A DNA stretch of 64,000 nt from CADEDH01 sp965216205. GTDB taxonomy: Bacteria; Actinomycetota; Acidimicrobiia; Acidimicrobiales; SZUA-35. Position 1 is the first letter of the stretch. Every line of letters starts with the position of its first letter. The stretch lies in assembly GCA_965216205.1 (NCBI GenBank), contig OZ244139.1:5084001-5148000 (forward strand), given 5' to 3'. The notes under the pieces were generated by a model that was not told where the DNA came from, did not search any database, and was given only the letters and a program-made list of their open reading frames with translations. Made by a program: the position numbers and the translations under genes. Below, in pieces: positions 24,073-33,445 of the stretch.

Positions 24073-25521
24073 GTGGCCGAGCAGTCGGGAACCCGACTCG
24101 GCCACTACCGGCTGATCGAACCGATCGGGACCGGTGGGTTCGCAACGGTCTACCGGGCGGTCGACGAGCGCCTCGACTCCGAGGTGGCGGTCAAGGTGCT
24201 GGCCGAGAACCACGCGCTCGACGTGGAGATCCGCGAGCGGTTCCTGGGTGAGGCCCGAGCCCTGCGGCGGGTGGCCTGCGATGCCGTGGTTCCCGTGTAC
24301 GACATCGGGGAGACCGAGCGGGCCCAGCCGTTCATCGTGCTGGCCTACGCCGACCGGGGCGACCTCCGGGATCGGGTCACCAAGCAGTCGAGCGCGGGGA
24401 GTCCGATCACCGCCAGCGATCTGCTGACCGTGGCCGAGACGTTGGCGACCGCCCTCGGCCGGGCCCATCGGGTGGGTCTCGTCCACCGCGACGTGAAGCC
24501 GACCAACCTGCTGATCTCGTCGTCGAGGGGTGAGGCCCGAGGCCGGCCGCTCGGTCGCTCGTCGCTCCTCGCCCACGACGAGCGCCTCCTCCTCGGCGAC
24601 CTCGGCCTCGCCAAGGACCTCGCCGCCAGCTCGGGGCTGACGGTCGGCGCCGGCACCCACGGGTTCAGCGCCCCCGAGCAGCGGACCGGGCTGGGCCAGG
24701 TCGACGCCCGCACCGACGTGTACGGCGCCTCGGCCGTGCTGTACTGGATGGCCACCACGACCCTCCCCAGCGACGACGAAGCCGAACGGGCCCAGCGGCT
24801 GACCGCGGCCCGCCTTCCGGTCGACCTCGCGCAGGCGATCTCGGTGGGCCTCGCCACCGACCCCGCCAGCCGATTCCCGGTGATCGACGAGTGGCTCCAG
24901 GCGATGTCGGCGGATCGGGCCGCCGACGACAGCGACCGCGACGGATCGACTCCCCAGTCGACCTCGGGCCGGGCAACGCTGGGGCAGCTCCCGTCCACGA
25001 ACCTCGGTTCGGTCGCCTCGACCGGCGACGTCGACGGAGCCGAAGGTCGAACCGCCCTCGGTGGGGGTGTCGGCGGTCGACGTATCGGCGGTCGAGGAAT
25101 CGGCGGTCGAGGCATCGGGGGCGACGGCGAACCGCTGCGGGTCGGTAGGTCGGCGGCGGCCGTCGCTGCCGTCATCGCCGCGGTGTGTGCCGCCGGGATG
25201 ACCTGGGCCGTGCTCCGGGAGCCGGGGCCGACGGTGACCGAGCTCGACGACGACCGGGTGCAGGTGGTCGAGCGGGCCGGGGCACTGACGATCGCGGTCA
25301 CGGGGCCGACGACGGTTGCGGTGGGCGAGCCGATCGAGCTCGAGGCGTCGGCGACGGGAGCGGCGTCGTTCCGATGGTTCACCCCCGACGGGTCAGTCGA
25401 ATCGGCCAACCCGCTCGTGCTGCGATCATCGTCGCCGGGCGACGCGACGATCACCCTCGTGGCCGCCACCGACGACGGGCAGACCGCCACGCTCGAGTTC
25501 GACGTCACGGTGTCCGGCTAG
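24073..25521 (+). CDS. membrane Ser/Thr protein kinase with external PKD-like domain
   Basis: A 482-residue PknB-like kinase. Glycine loop IGTGGFATVY, ATP Lys in VAVKVLAE (about 42), catalytic loop HRDVKPTN (about 138-145), DLG in place of DFG (about 176), and FSAPEQ as the APE motif. A Gly/Arg/Ile linker (GGRGIGGRGIGG) leads to one transmembrane helix (about 357-380), then an about 85-residue Ig/PKD-like beta domain (ITVTGPTTV-type: TIAVTGPTTVAVGEPIELEA). The external domain is a likely sensor. Placed 4 bp after the sigma gene and upstream of the ATPase gene, it may phosphorylate either. Confidence 0.88.
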   Translation: MAEQSGTRLGHYRLIEPIGTGGFATVYRAVDERLDSEVAVKVLAENHALDVEIRERFLGEARALRRVACDAVVPVYDIGETERAQPFIVLAYADRGDLRDRVTKQSSAGSPITASDLLTVAETLATALGRAHRVGLVHRDVKPTNLLISSSRGEARGRPLGRSSLLAHDERLLLGDLGLAKDLAASSGLTVGAGTHGFSAPEQRTGLGQVDARTDVYGASAVLYWMATTTLPSDDEAERAQRLTAARLPVDLAQAISVGLATDPASRFPVIDEWLQAMSADRAADDSDRDGSTPQSTSGRATLGQLPSTNLGSVASTGDVDGAEGRTALGGGVGGRRIGGRGIGGRGIGGDGEPLRVGRSAAAVAAVIAAVCAAGMTWAVLREPGPTVTELDDDRVQVVERAGALTIAVTGPTTVAVGEPIELEASATGAASFRWFTPDGSVESANPLVLRSSSPGDATITLVAATDDGQTATLEFDVTVSG

Positions 25522-25565
25522 GCACCCCACGAGGCCCCGGAGGCCCGCCACTACACTATGCTCCG

Positions 25566-26906
25566 ATGGCTCTCTCCACCGACGATGAACAGTTGCTGAA
25601 GCGCCTCTACGGCAACGTGGCGCAGGTGGAGCTGACGCCGGACGACCCTCGCTACGTCCCCTTCGAGGCGCACACAGAGTCGTTCGGACCCGACGTGGTG
25701 AAGGAGTTGGCCCGATCAATCGCCTGGACCGGCGAGGACTCCTCCTTCTTCTTCTCCGGACTGCGGGGCTCCGGCAAGAGCACCCAGCTCCTCCGGTTGC
25801 GACGCGAGCTGGCCGGCCAGGGGTTCGCGGCTGTCAGGCTCGATGCCGAGGACTATCTCAACCTCCGCCAACCCGTCGACATCGTCGAGTTTCTCTTCTT
25901 CCTCGTGGGTGGGGTGGCCGATGCGGTGGAGGACGCCGGTTGGCTGCCGGAGCACTCCGCGGCGAAGCGGACCTGGGACCGGCTCAAGCTCTGGTTGACC
26001 GGCCTCCCGGACCGGATCGAGACCACCCCCGAGGCAACGGTGGGCGTCGGCGGTGACCTGGGCCCGTTCAACGCCTCGGTGGACCTCAAGGCCGAGCTGC
26101 GGCGCGACGAGCGGTTCGTCGCCCAGCTCCGACGGTTCCTCGACGGGCGGCTCAGCGAGCTGGTGGCCGAGGCCAACAGCGTCGTCGACGACCTGGTCGC
26201 CGACCTGCGTGCCGCCTGGCCTGACGATCGCGGCGAGTGGCAGGGACTGGTCGTCCTCGTCGACTCGCTCGATCATGTGCGGGGGGCCGACTTCAAGGCG
26301 GTCCGCCGGGCGCTGGTCGACCTCGTCGACAAGCGCTCGTCGTTGATCAAGCTCCGATCGGCCCGGACCGTGTACATCGTTCCGCCGTGGGTCCACGTGG
26401 ACTACACCGCGGTGCGCAAGCTCGCCAACGTGAAGCTGGCCACGACCCACGAGGAGACGTTCGCCCCCGGCTACGACACGATGCGGGAGATCCTCGAACG
26501 TCGCATGCCCGATGGATCGGATCTGTCGACGTTCTTTCCTCCGGGTGCCGTGGATCGGCTCATCGCCGACTCGGGCGGCCATCTCCGGGACCTCCTGCGG
26601 CTCGTGCGTGGCGCCTCGGTCGCCGCTGACGGGCTGCCCTTCGACGCTGCGGCCCTCGATCGGGGTCGCAGCGAGGTCAGGGATGGGCTGCTCCCGATCG
26701 CCGACGACGAGGCGGCCTGCCTGCGGATCGTGCGCGAGACCCGTGACGTCCCGCTCCCCACCCAGGACGACTGGGAGACGCTGGCTTCGCTCTTCGACCG
26801 GCATCTCGTGCTCGGCTACAAGAACGGCGAGACCTGGTATGGCGTACATCCGCTGATCCGCTCCGAGATCGACCGGCCCGAGCCTCCAGCCGACCCAGCG
26901 GGCTAG
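25566..26906 (+). CDS. P-loop (AAA/STAND-like) ATPase
   Basis: A 446-residue cytoplasmic ATPase. Walker A GLRGSGKST at about residue 66, a predicted Walker B LVVLVDSLDH near 230, then a helical C-terminal region including a winged-helix-like tail (DDWETLASLFDRHLVLGYKNGETWYGVHPLIRSEI). The arrangement resembles AAA_16/STAND-type signalling NTPases. It is followed after 6 bp by a TPR-repeat protein and preceded by the membrane kinase, a layout like the NTP-dependent conflict or signalling modules of developmentally complex bacteria. No nuclease or protease effector is visible. Confidence 0.78.
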   Translation: MALSTDDEQLLKRLYGNVAQVELTPDDPRYVPFEAHTESFGPDVVKELARSIAWTGEDSSFFFSGLRGSGKSTQLLRLRRELAGQGFAAVRLDAEDYLNLRQPVDIVEFLFFLVGGVADAVEDAGWLPEHSAAKRTWDRLKLWLTGLPDRIETTPEATVGVGGDLGPFNASVDLKAELRRDERFVAQLRRFLDGRLSELVAEANSVVDDLVADLRAAWPDDRGEWQGLVVLVDSLDHVRGADFKAVRRALVDLVDKRSSLIKLRSARTVYIVPPWVHVDYTAVRKLANVKLATTHEETFAPGYDTMREILERRMPDGSDLSTFFPPGAVDRLIADSGGHLRDLLRLVRGASVAADGLPFDAAALDRGRSEVRDGLLPIADDEAACLRIVRETRDVPLPTQDDWETLASLFDRHLVLGYKNGETWYGVHPLIRSEIDRPEPPADPAG

Positions 26907-26912
26907 CCAGCC

Positions 26913-28175
26913 GTGGTGGGGGAGCCGGTCCGCGAGTCGGTCGAGGAGGCCTGGGTGCGCCTTCGACGCCACCTGGACCGGGCGGACGCGTTCTGGCTGG
27001 GCTTCGTGTTCACCGGCGACCCGACGGCGAGCGACGTGCTGGCTGAGCGGGCGGCGTGGAACCGCAGGGCCAGAGCGCTGCCGTTCCTCCGTTTCCACCC
27101 GACGCAGCCATCGGAGCTGGCGACCATCGTCGACCAGCTCGAAACGGAGGCGCCGGGTCCGGAGGGGTGCACGTGGGTCGACGCGGTCCACGTCGGCGAC
27201 GACCTCCTGCGTGGTGGTTCGTGGTCAGCCGAGTGGATCACCCTGCTCCAGCAGTTGAACCACCGGCGCGACACGCTCCGACGCCGGCTCGGCGGGCTCG
27301 TGCTCGTCGCCCCTCCCGTCACGAAGCCCGACGCGATCAGGTTCAGCTCCGATCTGTGGTCGGTGCGTGACTTCCTGAGCGAGCTGTTGCCGCTGACCCA
27401 ATCGGTGGCGTCCGACGATCGACCGCTCGACCGGATCGACGTCGCCCCGCCCGTCTTCGCCACCCGCCGACCGCCCGTGTCGCTCACCCCACAGCGTGGA
27501 CACGAGGCCGCACAGCAGGAGGTCATCCGGCTCCTCGCTGCGGGCGACGAGGAGATCTCGGGACCGCTCCGGGACCGGGTGGATCGTGCCATCGCCGAGG
27601 CCGTCGCCCGAGAGGACGGCGACGCAGCCGACGGGTTGCGGCTGCGTCGAGGCTTCCTCAGGCTCGATGTCGATCCTGCGGGGGCCCGTGACGATCTGGA
27701 AGCGGTCGCGGCCGGCGACGGTGAGCCGGGCTTTCGCCTCCAGGCGATGCAAGGTCTGTTCGGTCTTGCCTGGCGCGCGCAGGCGATGGACGTAGCCGAG
27801 GACATCGCCAGACTCGAGGTGGGCCTGGCGCAGCGTCTCGCCGACCAACTCGCCACCCCCGAAGCCCTCCGCGACCTCTCGATCAGCCTCGACAACCTCG
27901 GCACCGTCCACCGAGCACGAGGCGACTGGGCCAACGCCGAAACCACCTACCAACGCTCCCTCGAACTCAGAGAACGCCTCGCCGACCAACTCGCCACCCC
28001 CGAAGCCCTCCGCGACCTCACCGTCAGCCTGAACAACCTCGGCACCGTCCACGAAGCACGAGGCGACTGGGCCAACGCCGAAACCACCTACCAACGCTCC
28101 CTCGAACTCGCCGAGAACGCCTCGCCGACCAACTCGCCACCCCCGAAGCCCTCCGCGACCTCACCGTCAGCCTGA
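26913..28175 (+). CDS. TPR-repeat protein, frame ends at a frameshift in the repeat array
   Basis: 420 residues as read. Residues 1-190 form an alpha/beta region with an FWLGFVFTGDP start and LNHRRDTLRRRLGGLVLVAPP, the type that precedes TPRs in ATPase-partner proteins of complex bacteria. Residues from about 305 on are TPR-like units of 47 residues (ERLADQLATPEALRDLTVSL, then NNLGTVHEARGDWANAETTY). At 28110-28120 the junction reads GCCGAGAACGC instead of GCCGAACGC, a 2-bp insertion, so the frame runs out at a TGA at 28173. The repeats continue in another frame. GTG start at 26913, 6 bp after the ATPase. Confidence 0.75.
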   Translation: MVGEPVRESVEEAWVRLRRHLDRADAFWLGFVFTGDPTASDVLAERAAWNRRARALPFLRFHPTQPSELATIVDQLETEAPGPEGCTWVDAVHVGDDLLRGGSWSAEWITLLQQLNHRRDTLRRRLGGLVLVAPPVTKPDAIRFSSDLWSVRDFLSELLPLTQSVASDDRPLDRIDVAPPVFATRRPPVSLTPQRGHEAAQQEVIRLLAAGDEEISGPLRDRVDRAIAEAVAREDGDAADGLRLRRGFLRLDVDPAGARDDLEAVAAGDGEPGFRLQAMQGLFGLAWRAQAMDVAEDIARLEVGLAQRLADQLATPEALRDLSISLDNLGTVHRARGDWANAETTYQRSLELRERLADQLATPEALRDLTVSLNNLGTVHEARGDWANAETTYQRSLELAENASPTNSPPPKPSATSPSA

Positions 28176-29351
28176 ACAACCTCGGCACCGTCCACCGAGC
28201 ACGAGGCGACTGGGCCAACGCCGAAACCACCTACCAACGCTCCCTCGAACTCAGAGAACGCCTCGCCGACCAACTCGCCACCCCCGAAGCCCTCCGCGAC
28301 CTCACCGTCAGCCTGAACAACCTCGGCACCGTCCACCGAGCACGAGGCGACTGGGCCAACGCCGAAACCACCTACCAACGCTCCCTCGAACTCAGAGAAC
28401 GCCTCGCCGACCAACTCGCCACCCCCGAAGCCCTCCGCGACCTCTCGATCAGCCTGAACAACCTCGGCACCGTCCACGAAGCACGAGGCGACTGGGCCAA
28501 CGCCGAAACCACCTACCAACGCTCCCTCGAACTCAGCCGAACGCCTCGCCGACCAACTCGCCACCCCCGAAGCCCTCCGCGACCTCTCGATCAGCCTCGA
28601 CAACCTCGGCACCGTCCACCGAGCACGAGGCGACTGGGCCAACGCCGAAACCACCTACCAACGCTCCCTCGAACTCGCCGAACGCCTCGCCGACCAACTC
28701 GCCACCCCCGAAGCCCTCCGCGACCTCACCGTCAGCCTGAACAACCTCGGCACCGTCCACCGAGCACGAGGCGACTGGGCCAACGCCGAAACCACCTACC
28801 AACGCTCCCTCGAACTCAGAGAACGCCTCGCCGACCAACTCGCCACCCCCGAAGCCCTCCGCGACCTCACCGTCAGCCTGAACAACCTCGGCACCGTCCA
28901 CGAAGCACGAGGCGACTGGGCCAACGCCGAAACCACCTACCAACGCTCCCTCGAACTCAGAGAACGCCTCGCCGACCAACTCGCCACCCCCGAAGCCCTC
29001 CGCGACCTCTCGATCAGCCTCGACAACCTCGGCACCGTCCACGAAGCACGAGGCGACTGGGCCAACGCCGAAACCACCTACCAACGCTCCCTCGAACTCG
29101 CCGAACGCCTCGCCGACCAACTCGCCACCCCCGAAGCCCTCCGCGACCTCACCGTCAGCCTCGACAACCTCGGCACCGTCCACGAAGCACGAGGCGACTG
29201 GGCCAACGCCGAAACCACCTACCAACGCTCCCTCGAACTCAGAGAACGCCTCGCCGACCAACTCGCCACCCCCGAAGCCCTCCGCGACCTCACCGTCAGC
29301 CTGAACAACCTCGGCACCGTCCACGAAGCACGAGGCGACTGGGCCAACGCC
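27830..29351 (+). repeat. eleven tandem 141-bp TPR-coding repeats
   Basis: Marker CCGACCAACTCGCC recurs at 27841, 27982, 28125, 28266, 28407, 28549, 28690, 28831, 28972, 29113 and 29254. Spacing is 141 bp except 143 (27982 to 28125) and 142 (28407 to 28549). Units are almost identical at DNA level; variation is limited to a few sites (AGAG or GCCG at the linker, ACCGTC or TCGATC, AACAAC or GACAAC, CACCGA or CACGAA). Confidence 0.95.
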
Positions 29352-29510
29352 ATGGCGCACTGGCGCCGAGCCCTCGCGTTGCGGGAGCAGATCGTTGAGA
29401 TCGAGGCCGAGAAGGCGGGCGACCGGGAGGCGATCGACGACCTGCTCGCCAAGCTCGATGACGGGCCGGCAGACGACAACCAGCAGGCAGGTGACGACCG
29501 ATCACCATGA
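28176..29510 (+). pseudogene. continuation of the TPR-repeat protein in shifted, then restored, frame
   Basis: From 28112 to about 28534 the repeats are coded in frame +2 relative to the start of the gene. At 28534-28544 AGCCGAACGCC carries one extra base, bringing the total to +3 and restoring the original frame, which then stays open to the TGA at 29508. The C-terminus is an unrepeated helical segment (HWRRALALREQIVEIEAEKAGDREAIDDLLAKL). If both indels were absent, the protein would be about 864 residues. They may be real recombination scars, or assembly errors in a repeat array. Confidence 0.65.
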
Positions 29511-29561
29511 CCACGGCAGCGACCTGACGACGGCGCTGCCGGCCGGCGCGACCGGACGGGG

Positions 29562-32500
29562 TCAGTGGGGCTCGGTGAGGGGGTCGACGAGTTGCCGGTA
29601 CAGGGCGTCGGTCTCCGGTTCGAGGCCGTTCCACCGGTCGGACTGCTCCATGGCTTCGACCGCCGCCCGGTAGGCGTCCTCCACCCCCTGCCGGTCGTCG
29701 CGCCGCGCCGCCGCTCGCATCAGGAGTCGGTGCAACGCCTCCTCGCCGGGAACCACTTCGAGGCCTCGTTCGGCTGCCCACACGGCCACGTCGGGCCGGG
29801 CGTTGTCGAACGCGAGCTCGCCGAGCCGATGGGCCACGTCGGCCACCAGGGCATCGAGGCTCGCCCGCTCCGGCTCACCGGGCTGGAGCCACCGGTACGA
29901 GTCGTCGACCACCCGACCGGCCGGCGCGTCATCGATCAACCCCACCGCCGCCTCGAGACAGGCCAGTTCCTCGGCGTCGGTGTCTGCCCGGTCAGCGAGC
30001 GCCGCCAGGGCGACGAAGCGGTGCTGGTCCGATGCGATCTCGTCGTGCACCCAGCACTGGCTGGTCGGCTCGTCGTACCAGACCCGGAGGCGATCCTCGC
30101 GGTCGCGGCCAGCAGCGGCGTCGAGGCGTACCAACTCCTCGGCCAGGGCGGGCTCGAGCCCGTCGGCGCCGACATCGGGCAGGAACCGTCGGCCGAGCTC
30201 GTCCGGGGTGGCGCCCCGAACCGTGGCCAGGTACACGAGGAGCTCCTCGGTCCGGCTCGAGGCGTCTCGAAGGCCGACGATCGACGGCCGCCCGACCAGC
30301 ACCCGGGCCTCGATCGGGCGCGGCTCGAGCACCTCGAGTCGCGCTCCCTGGAGATCGATCGGGCTCCCCTGTGGCGCCGGATCCGGCGCCGGCCACACGG
30401 CCGCCGACCCGTCGCCCGCCACCGGCCCGGCGTCGACGTTCGGGGTCGGATTGTGAGCCGGTGTCGTCGTCGGGGTGACCGAAGCCTGGGTCGGGTGTGG
30501 CTCCTCGACGTGGTTCGCCCCGGTTCGCCCCGGCTCGGCGACAGGGGGAGCCCACAGGTGATGGGGGACGGCGTCGTCGGACTCGTCGGCTGGTCCGAGC
30601 GGTCGACGGCGGACCGTGTCGTACACGTCGGCGTACCGGTGGTCGTCGCCATCGGCTCCCAGCAGCTCGGCGGCGTAGCGTGCGGTTCCCGACCCGGTGA
30701 CGATCGGGTCGAAGTCGAGCCGGAGGCCGCTGCGGTCGGGGATCACCACGCCGTGGCCGGGTTCGAGCTCGATGCGGGCGTGGCCGGCCACCGCAGTGGT
30801 GGTGATGAGGACCAACGACGAGTGGGCGAGCTCGGCCACCTCGGTGAGCCGGAGGGCGAGATCGTCGTGACCGGGACCGAGCAGCACGATCGTCGGACCG
30901 TCCAACTCGCCGCCGACGAACGCAACCTCCTCGCTGTCTAGCCGCTGGCGGTAGGTGGAGGTCTGGGCGTTCCGGGCCATCTCGGTGTGGGCGGCGATGG
31001 TCTCGTCGGCCCAGGCCGCGACATCGGTGGGGACCCGAACCTGGTTGCTGCCGCCGAGCACCGTCTGCACGCCGATGGCGATCACGGTGCAGTTCTGCGA
31101 CCACGACATCGCGGTGGCCGACGTGGCCACCGTGGCCAGCCACCCGGCGATCGTGCCGATGTCGCCGACGAGCGACATCACCGCCAACTGCTCCAGATCG
31201 ACGAGCAGGTCACCGGCCTCGGTCTCCCCGACAGGGAGCAGCGCCGGGCTGTACGGCTGGGCGCCCCGGGCTGCCGCCTCGAGATCGCGCAACTCGAGAT
31301 CGGCCCTGACCCGCCAGGCGGCCCCGGTACCGCCGTCGGCGACGAACCCGACCGGTGGGGCGCTCGCCTCGTCGAGGAGGACCTCGACGCCGAACTCGCC
31401 AGCCCGCATCGCCAGCACCGCGGGGGGCGGGCGATCGGCGGGGACGCCACCCAGTTGACGGGTGAGATAGCGGTTCGTGGCCGCCAGCCACCGCACCGCC
31501 TCGGTGTTGGCCACGGGCCGGACCCTGGCCTCGAACGGATCGGTTCGACCCGCACCTGCGGCGGAAGCGTCGCCGTCCTCGTCGGCGGTGGCGCCCGCTC
31601 GGCGTCGACGGAGCAGCTCGATCAGCGCACCGCCGCCGACCGCCGTGCCGAAGAGCCCGAGCGCGACGGTGCGACCGTCGATCGGCCCGCCATCGGCGAC
31701 CGGCTCGAGCGGCCGGAGGGTGTCCTCACTCGCCGGGTCGTCGACCGACGTCCACCCTGGTGTCCTCGCCCCGTCAGCCCCGCTGGCGGTCTCGGCTCGA
31801 TCGTCGACGCTGGCGGCGCCGAGGCCGCGATCGGCCTCACCATCAACCGTGCCATCACCGCCGGCGATGCCTCCCTCGGCGGTCCCTGCGCCGCTGGCCC
31901 CATCCTCAGCGGGCGCTGCGCCGGATCCGATCACGATCTCGTCGGCGAGCGGCGGGAGGACGACGTCGAACGTCTGGCCGGGATGGACGAGGTCGGGGTC
32001 GGCGGTGACCAACCGGTCGCGGTTGGCGTCGATGATCTCCTGCCAGTAAGGGGTGATCTCGGCGTCGCTGACCGCCCGCCCGTAGGCGGCGGTGAGCGTC
32101 TCCTCGGCGATGGCCCAGAAGTGGTCGCCCTTCGCCACCTCCCACCGCCCCAGCATCTGCGGCCGGGCCCCGTTCGCCGACTCGGCCAACTCGAGCTGAT
32201 CGGGCATCGCCTCCGCGTCGACCACGATCGACTCGGGCGACGGCGCCACGCCCGCGTCCGACCCGGTTGCCGCCAACTCGGCACCGCCAGCCGCGGGAGG
32301 CGATTGCGTGAGGGGCAGGACGGCGTCGTCGGGCAACGCCAGCTCCCAACCGGCCCGCACGACCTCGGTGACCTCCGAGATCACCGTGCCGTCGCCCATC
32401 GTGCGCCCGAGGTTCGCGTCGCGGATCTCGCTCCATCGCAACCCGTCGCCGAGCATCGACTCGGCCAGCGACCAGAACGTGTCGCCCACCGACGTGGTGT

Positions 32501-32993
32501 AGACGACCGCGGCCGGCGCCTCGATCCCGACGACGGCCGGCTGGGCCTCCATCTCGGGTGGTCGGAGCAGGTCCAGCTCGACGCTCTCGATCGGAGGTGG
32601 CACCGCCAACGGCATCAACGCCGTGGCACCGGTGGTGGAGGTGAACGCGTTGACCAGCAGCGTGGTGGCCACGACGAGCCGGCGGGCCAGACCCTGCACG
32701 CCGGGCAGCACCGACGCCCGGCCGGCCACCCGGCCGCGGGCCAGGGCGATGAACTCGACCGAGATCGATAGCGCGATCTGGGCCCAGGCCAACCAGGCCA
32801 GCGAGGTGAGCCCGGCTCGGAGGGCGAGCGAGGCGGTCGTGTCGTCGGAGAGGAGCTCGTCGGCCAGGATCCGGCGGACATCGTCGACCGGGCTCCCGGC
32901 GAAGGTGATCAGGGCGTAGGGCACCCCCACGAACAGTGCGAGGATGACGGCGAGGGCGAGGAGCCCCTTCAGGAAGTCGGCGAACCTTGTCAT
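29562..32993 (-). CDS. large membrane protein with LysM domains and BTAD-like C-terminus (Tad locus)
   Basis: 1143 residues. Three hydrophobic segments at the N-terminus (about 9-31, 55-85, 105-120) are followed by two LysM-like domains (about 165-225, VGDTFWSLAESMLGDG; about 285-350, KGDHFWAIAEETLTAAYG), an acidic linker, another transmembrane helix (TVALGLFGTAVGGGALIELL), a roughly 350-residue region of unknown fold, and a C-terminal winged-helix plus TPR region resembling the bacterial transcriptional activator domain (AFDNARPDVAVWAAERGLEV). LysM binds peptidoglycan; BTAD normally sits in DNA-binding regulators. Its ATG overlaps the stop of the TadE-like gene before it (ATGA), so it belongs to the Tad operon. 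Confidence 0.78.
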   Translation of the reverse strand: MTRFADFLKGLLALAVILALFVGVPYALITFAGSPVDDVRRILADELLSDDTTASLALRAGLTSLAWLAWAQIALSISVEFIALARGRVAGRASVLPGVQGLARRLVVATTLLVNAFTSTTGATALMPLAVPPPIESVELDLLRPPEMEAQPAVVGIEAPAAVVYTTSVGDTFWSLAESMLGDGLRWSEIRDANLGRTMGDGTVISEVTEVVRAGWELALPDDAVLPLTQSPPAAGGAELAATGSDAGVAPSPESIVVDAEAMPDQLELAESANGARPQMLGRWEVAKGDHFWAIAEETLTAAYGRAVSDAEITPYWQEIIDANRDRLVTADPDLVHPGQTFDVVLPPLADEIVIGSGAAPAEDGASGAGTAEGGIAGGDGTVDGEADRGLGAASVDDRAETASGADGARTPGWTSVDDPASEDTLRPLEPVADGGPIDGRTVALGLFGTAVGGGALIELLRRRRAGATADEDGDASAAGAGRTDPFEARVRPVANTEAVRWLAATNRYLTRQLGGVPADRPPPAVLAMRAGEFGVEVLLDEASAPPVGFVADGGTGAAWRVRADLELRDLEAAARGAQPYSPALLPVGETEAGDLLVDLEQLAVMSLVGDIGTIAGWLATVATSATAMSWSQNCTVIAIGVQTVLGGSNQVRVPTDVAAWADETIAAHTEMARNAQTSTYRQRLDSEEVAFVGGELDGPTIVLLGPGHDDLALRLTEVAELAHSSLVLITTTAVAGHARIELEPGHGVVIPDRSGLRLDFDPIVTGSGTARYAAELLGADGDDHRYADVYDTVRRRPLGPADESDDAVPHHLWAPPVAEPGRTGANHVEEPHPTQASVTPTTTPAHNPTPNVDAGPVAGDGSAAVWPAPDPAPQGSPIDLQGARLEVLEPRPIEARVLVGRPSIVGLRDASSRTEELLVYLATVRGATPDELGRRFLPDVGADGLEPALAEELVRLDAAAGRDREDRLRVWYDEPTSQCWVHDEIASDQHRFVALAALADRADTDAEELACLEAAVGLIDDAPAGRVVDDSYRWLQPGEPERASLDALVADVAHRLGELAFDNARPDVAVWAAERGLEVVPGEEALHRLLMRAAARRDDRQGVEDAYRAAVEAMEQSDRWNGLEPETDALYRQLVDPLTEPH

Positions 32994-33445
32994 GAGGCGT
33001 CGGTCACTCCGGATTCGGCGTTTGCGGACTCGGTGGCCATCACCGTCATCGATCCCGGCAGGAGCTTCGGGTCGACCGTGAGCGTCACGGTCACCGTGAT
33101 CTCATCGCCAGCGACCGATACGACCCCGCTGTTGCCGGTGGCGGCGAGGTAGGCGTTGGCTGCGGCGGCGGCCTCGCCAGGGTCGAGGATCGGGTCGCCG
33201 GTGCTGCGGTAGGCGTCGATGTCGATCTCCTGGGCCCCGGCTCGGGCTGCGTTGTCGGCCAGATCGCGGGCCTCGGCGAGCGCGTTCAGCTTCCGGCCAC
33301 CGTCGATCGCCAGGCCGGCCGCGGCGATCACCGACAACGCCAGGATCATGCTGGCGATCGCCACCGTGCCCCGCTCGCTCGCCCGCTCGGGCAGCGCGAC
33401 CGGTGCGGGCTCGATGGACCGCGGCGTCGGGAATCGTGGGCTCAT
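32990..33445 (-). CDS. TadE/TadG-like pilus assembly protein
   Basis: 151 residues. One N-terminal transmembrane helix (RGTVAIASMILALSVIAAAGLAIDGG, about 25-50) with the Ala-rich ARDLADNAARAGAQEID stretch typical of TadE/TadG-like minor pilin or putative Flp-associated proteins, then a small extracytoplasmic beta domain. Overlaps its neighbours on both sides by 4 bp. Confidence 0.8.
   Translation of the reverse strand: MSPRFPTPRSIEPAPVALPERASERGTVAIASMILALSVIAAAGLAIDGGRKLNALAEARDLADNAARAGAQEIDIDAYRSTGDPILDPGEAAAAANAYLAATGNSGVVSVAGDEITVTVTLTVDPKLLPGSMTVMATESANAESGVTDAS

Noticed and set aside
27225..29360. Long minus-strand open frames across the TPR repeats (GFGVGPVASCFVDGAEVV units)
   Set aside because: They are exact antisense shadows of the 141-bp repeats; the plus strand codes the recognised TPR units and continues the upstream gene.
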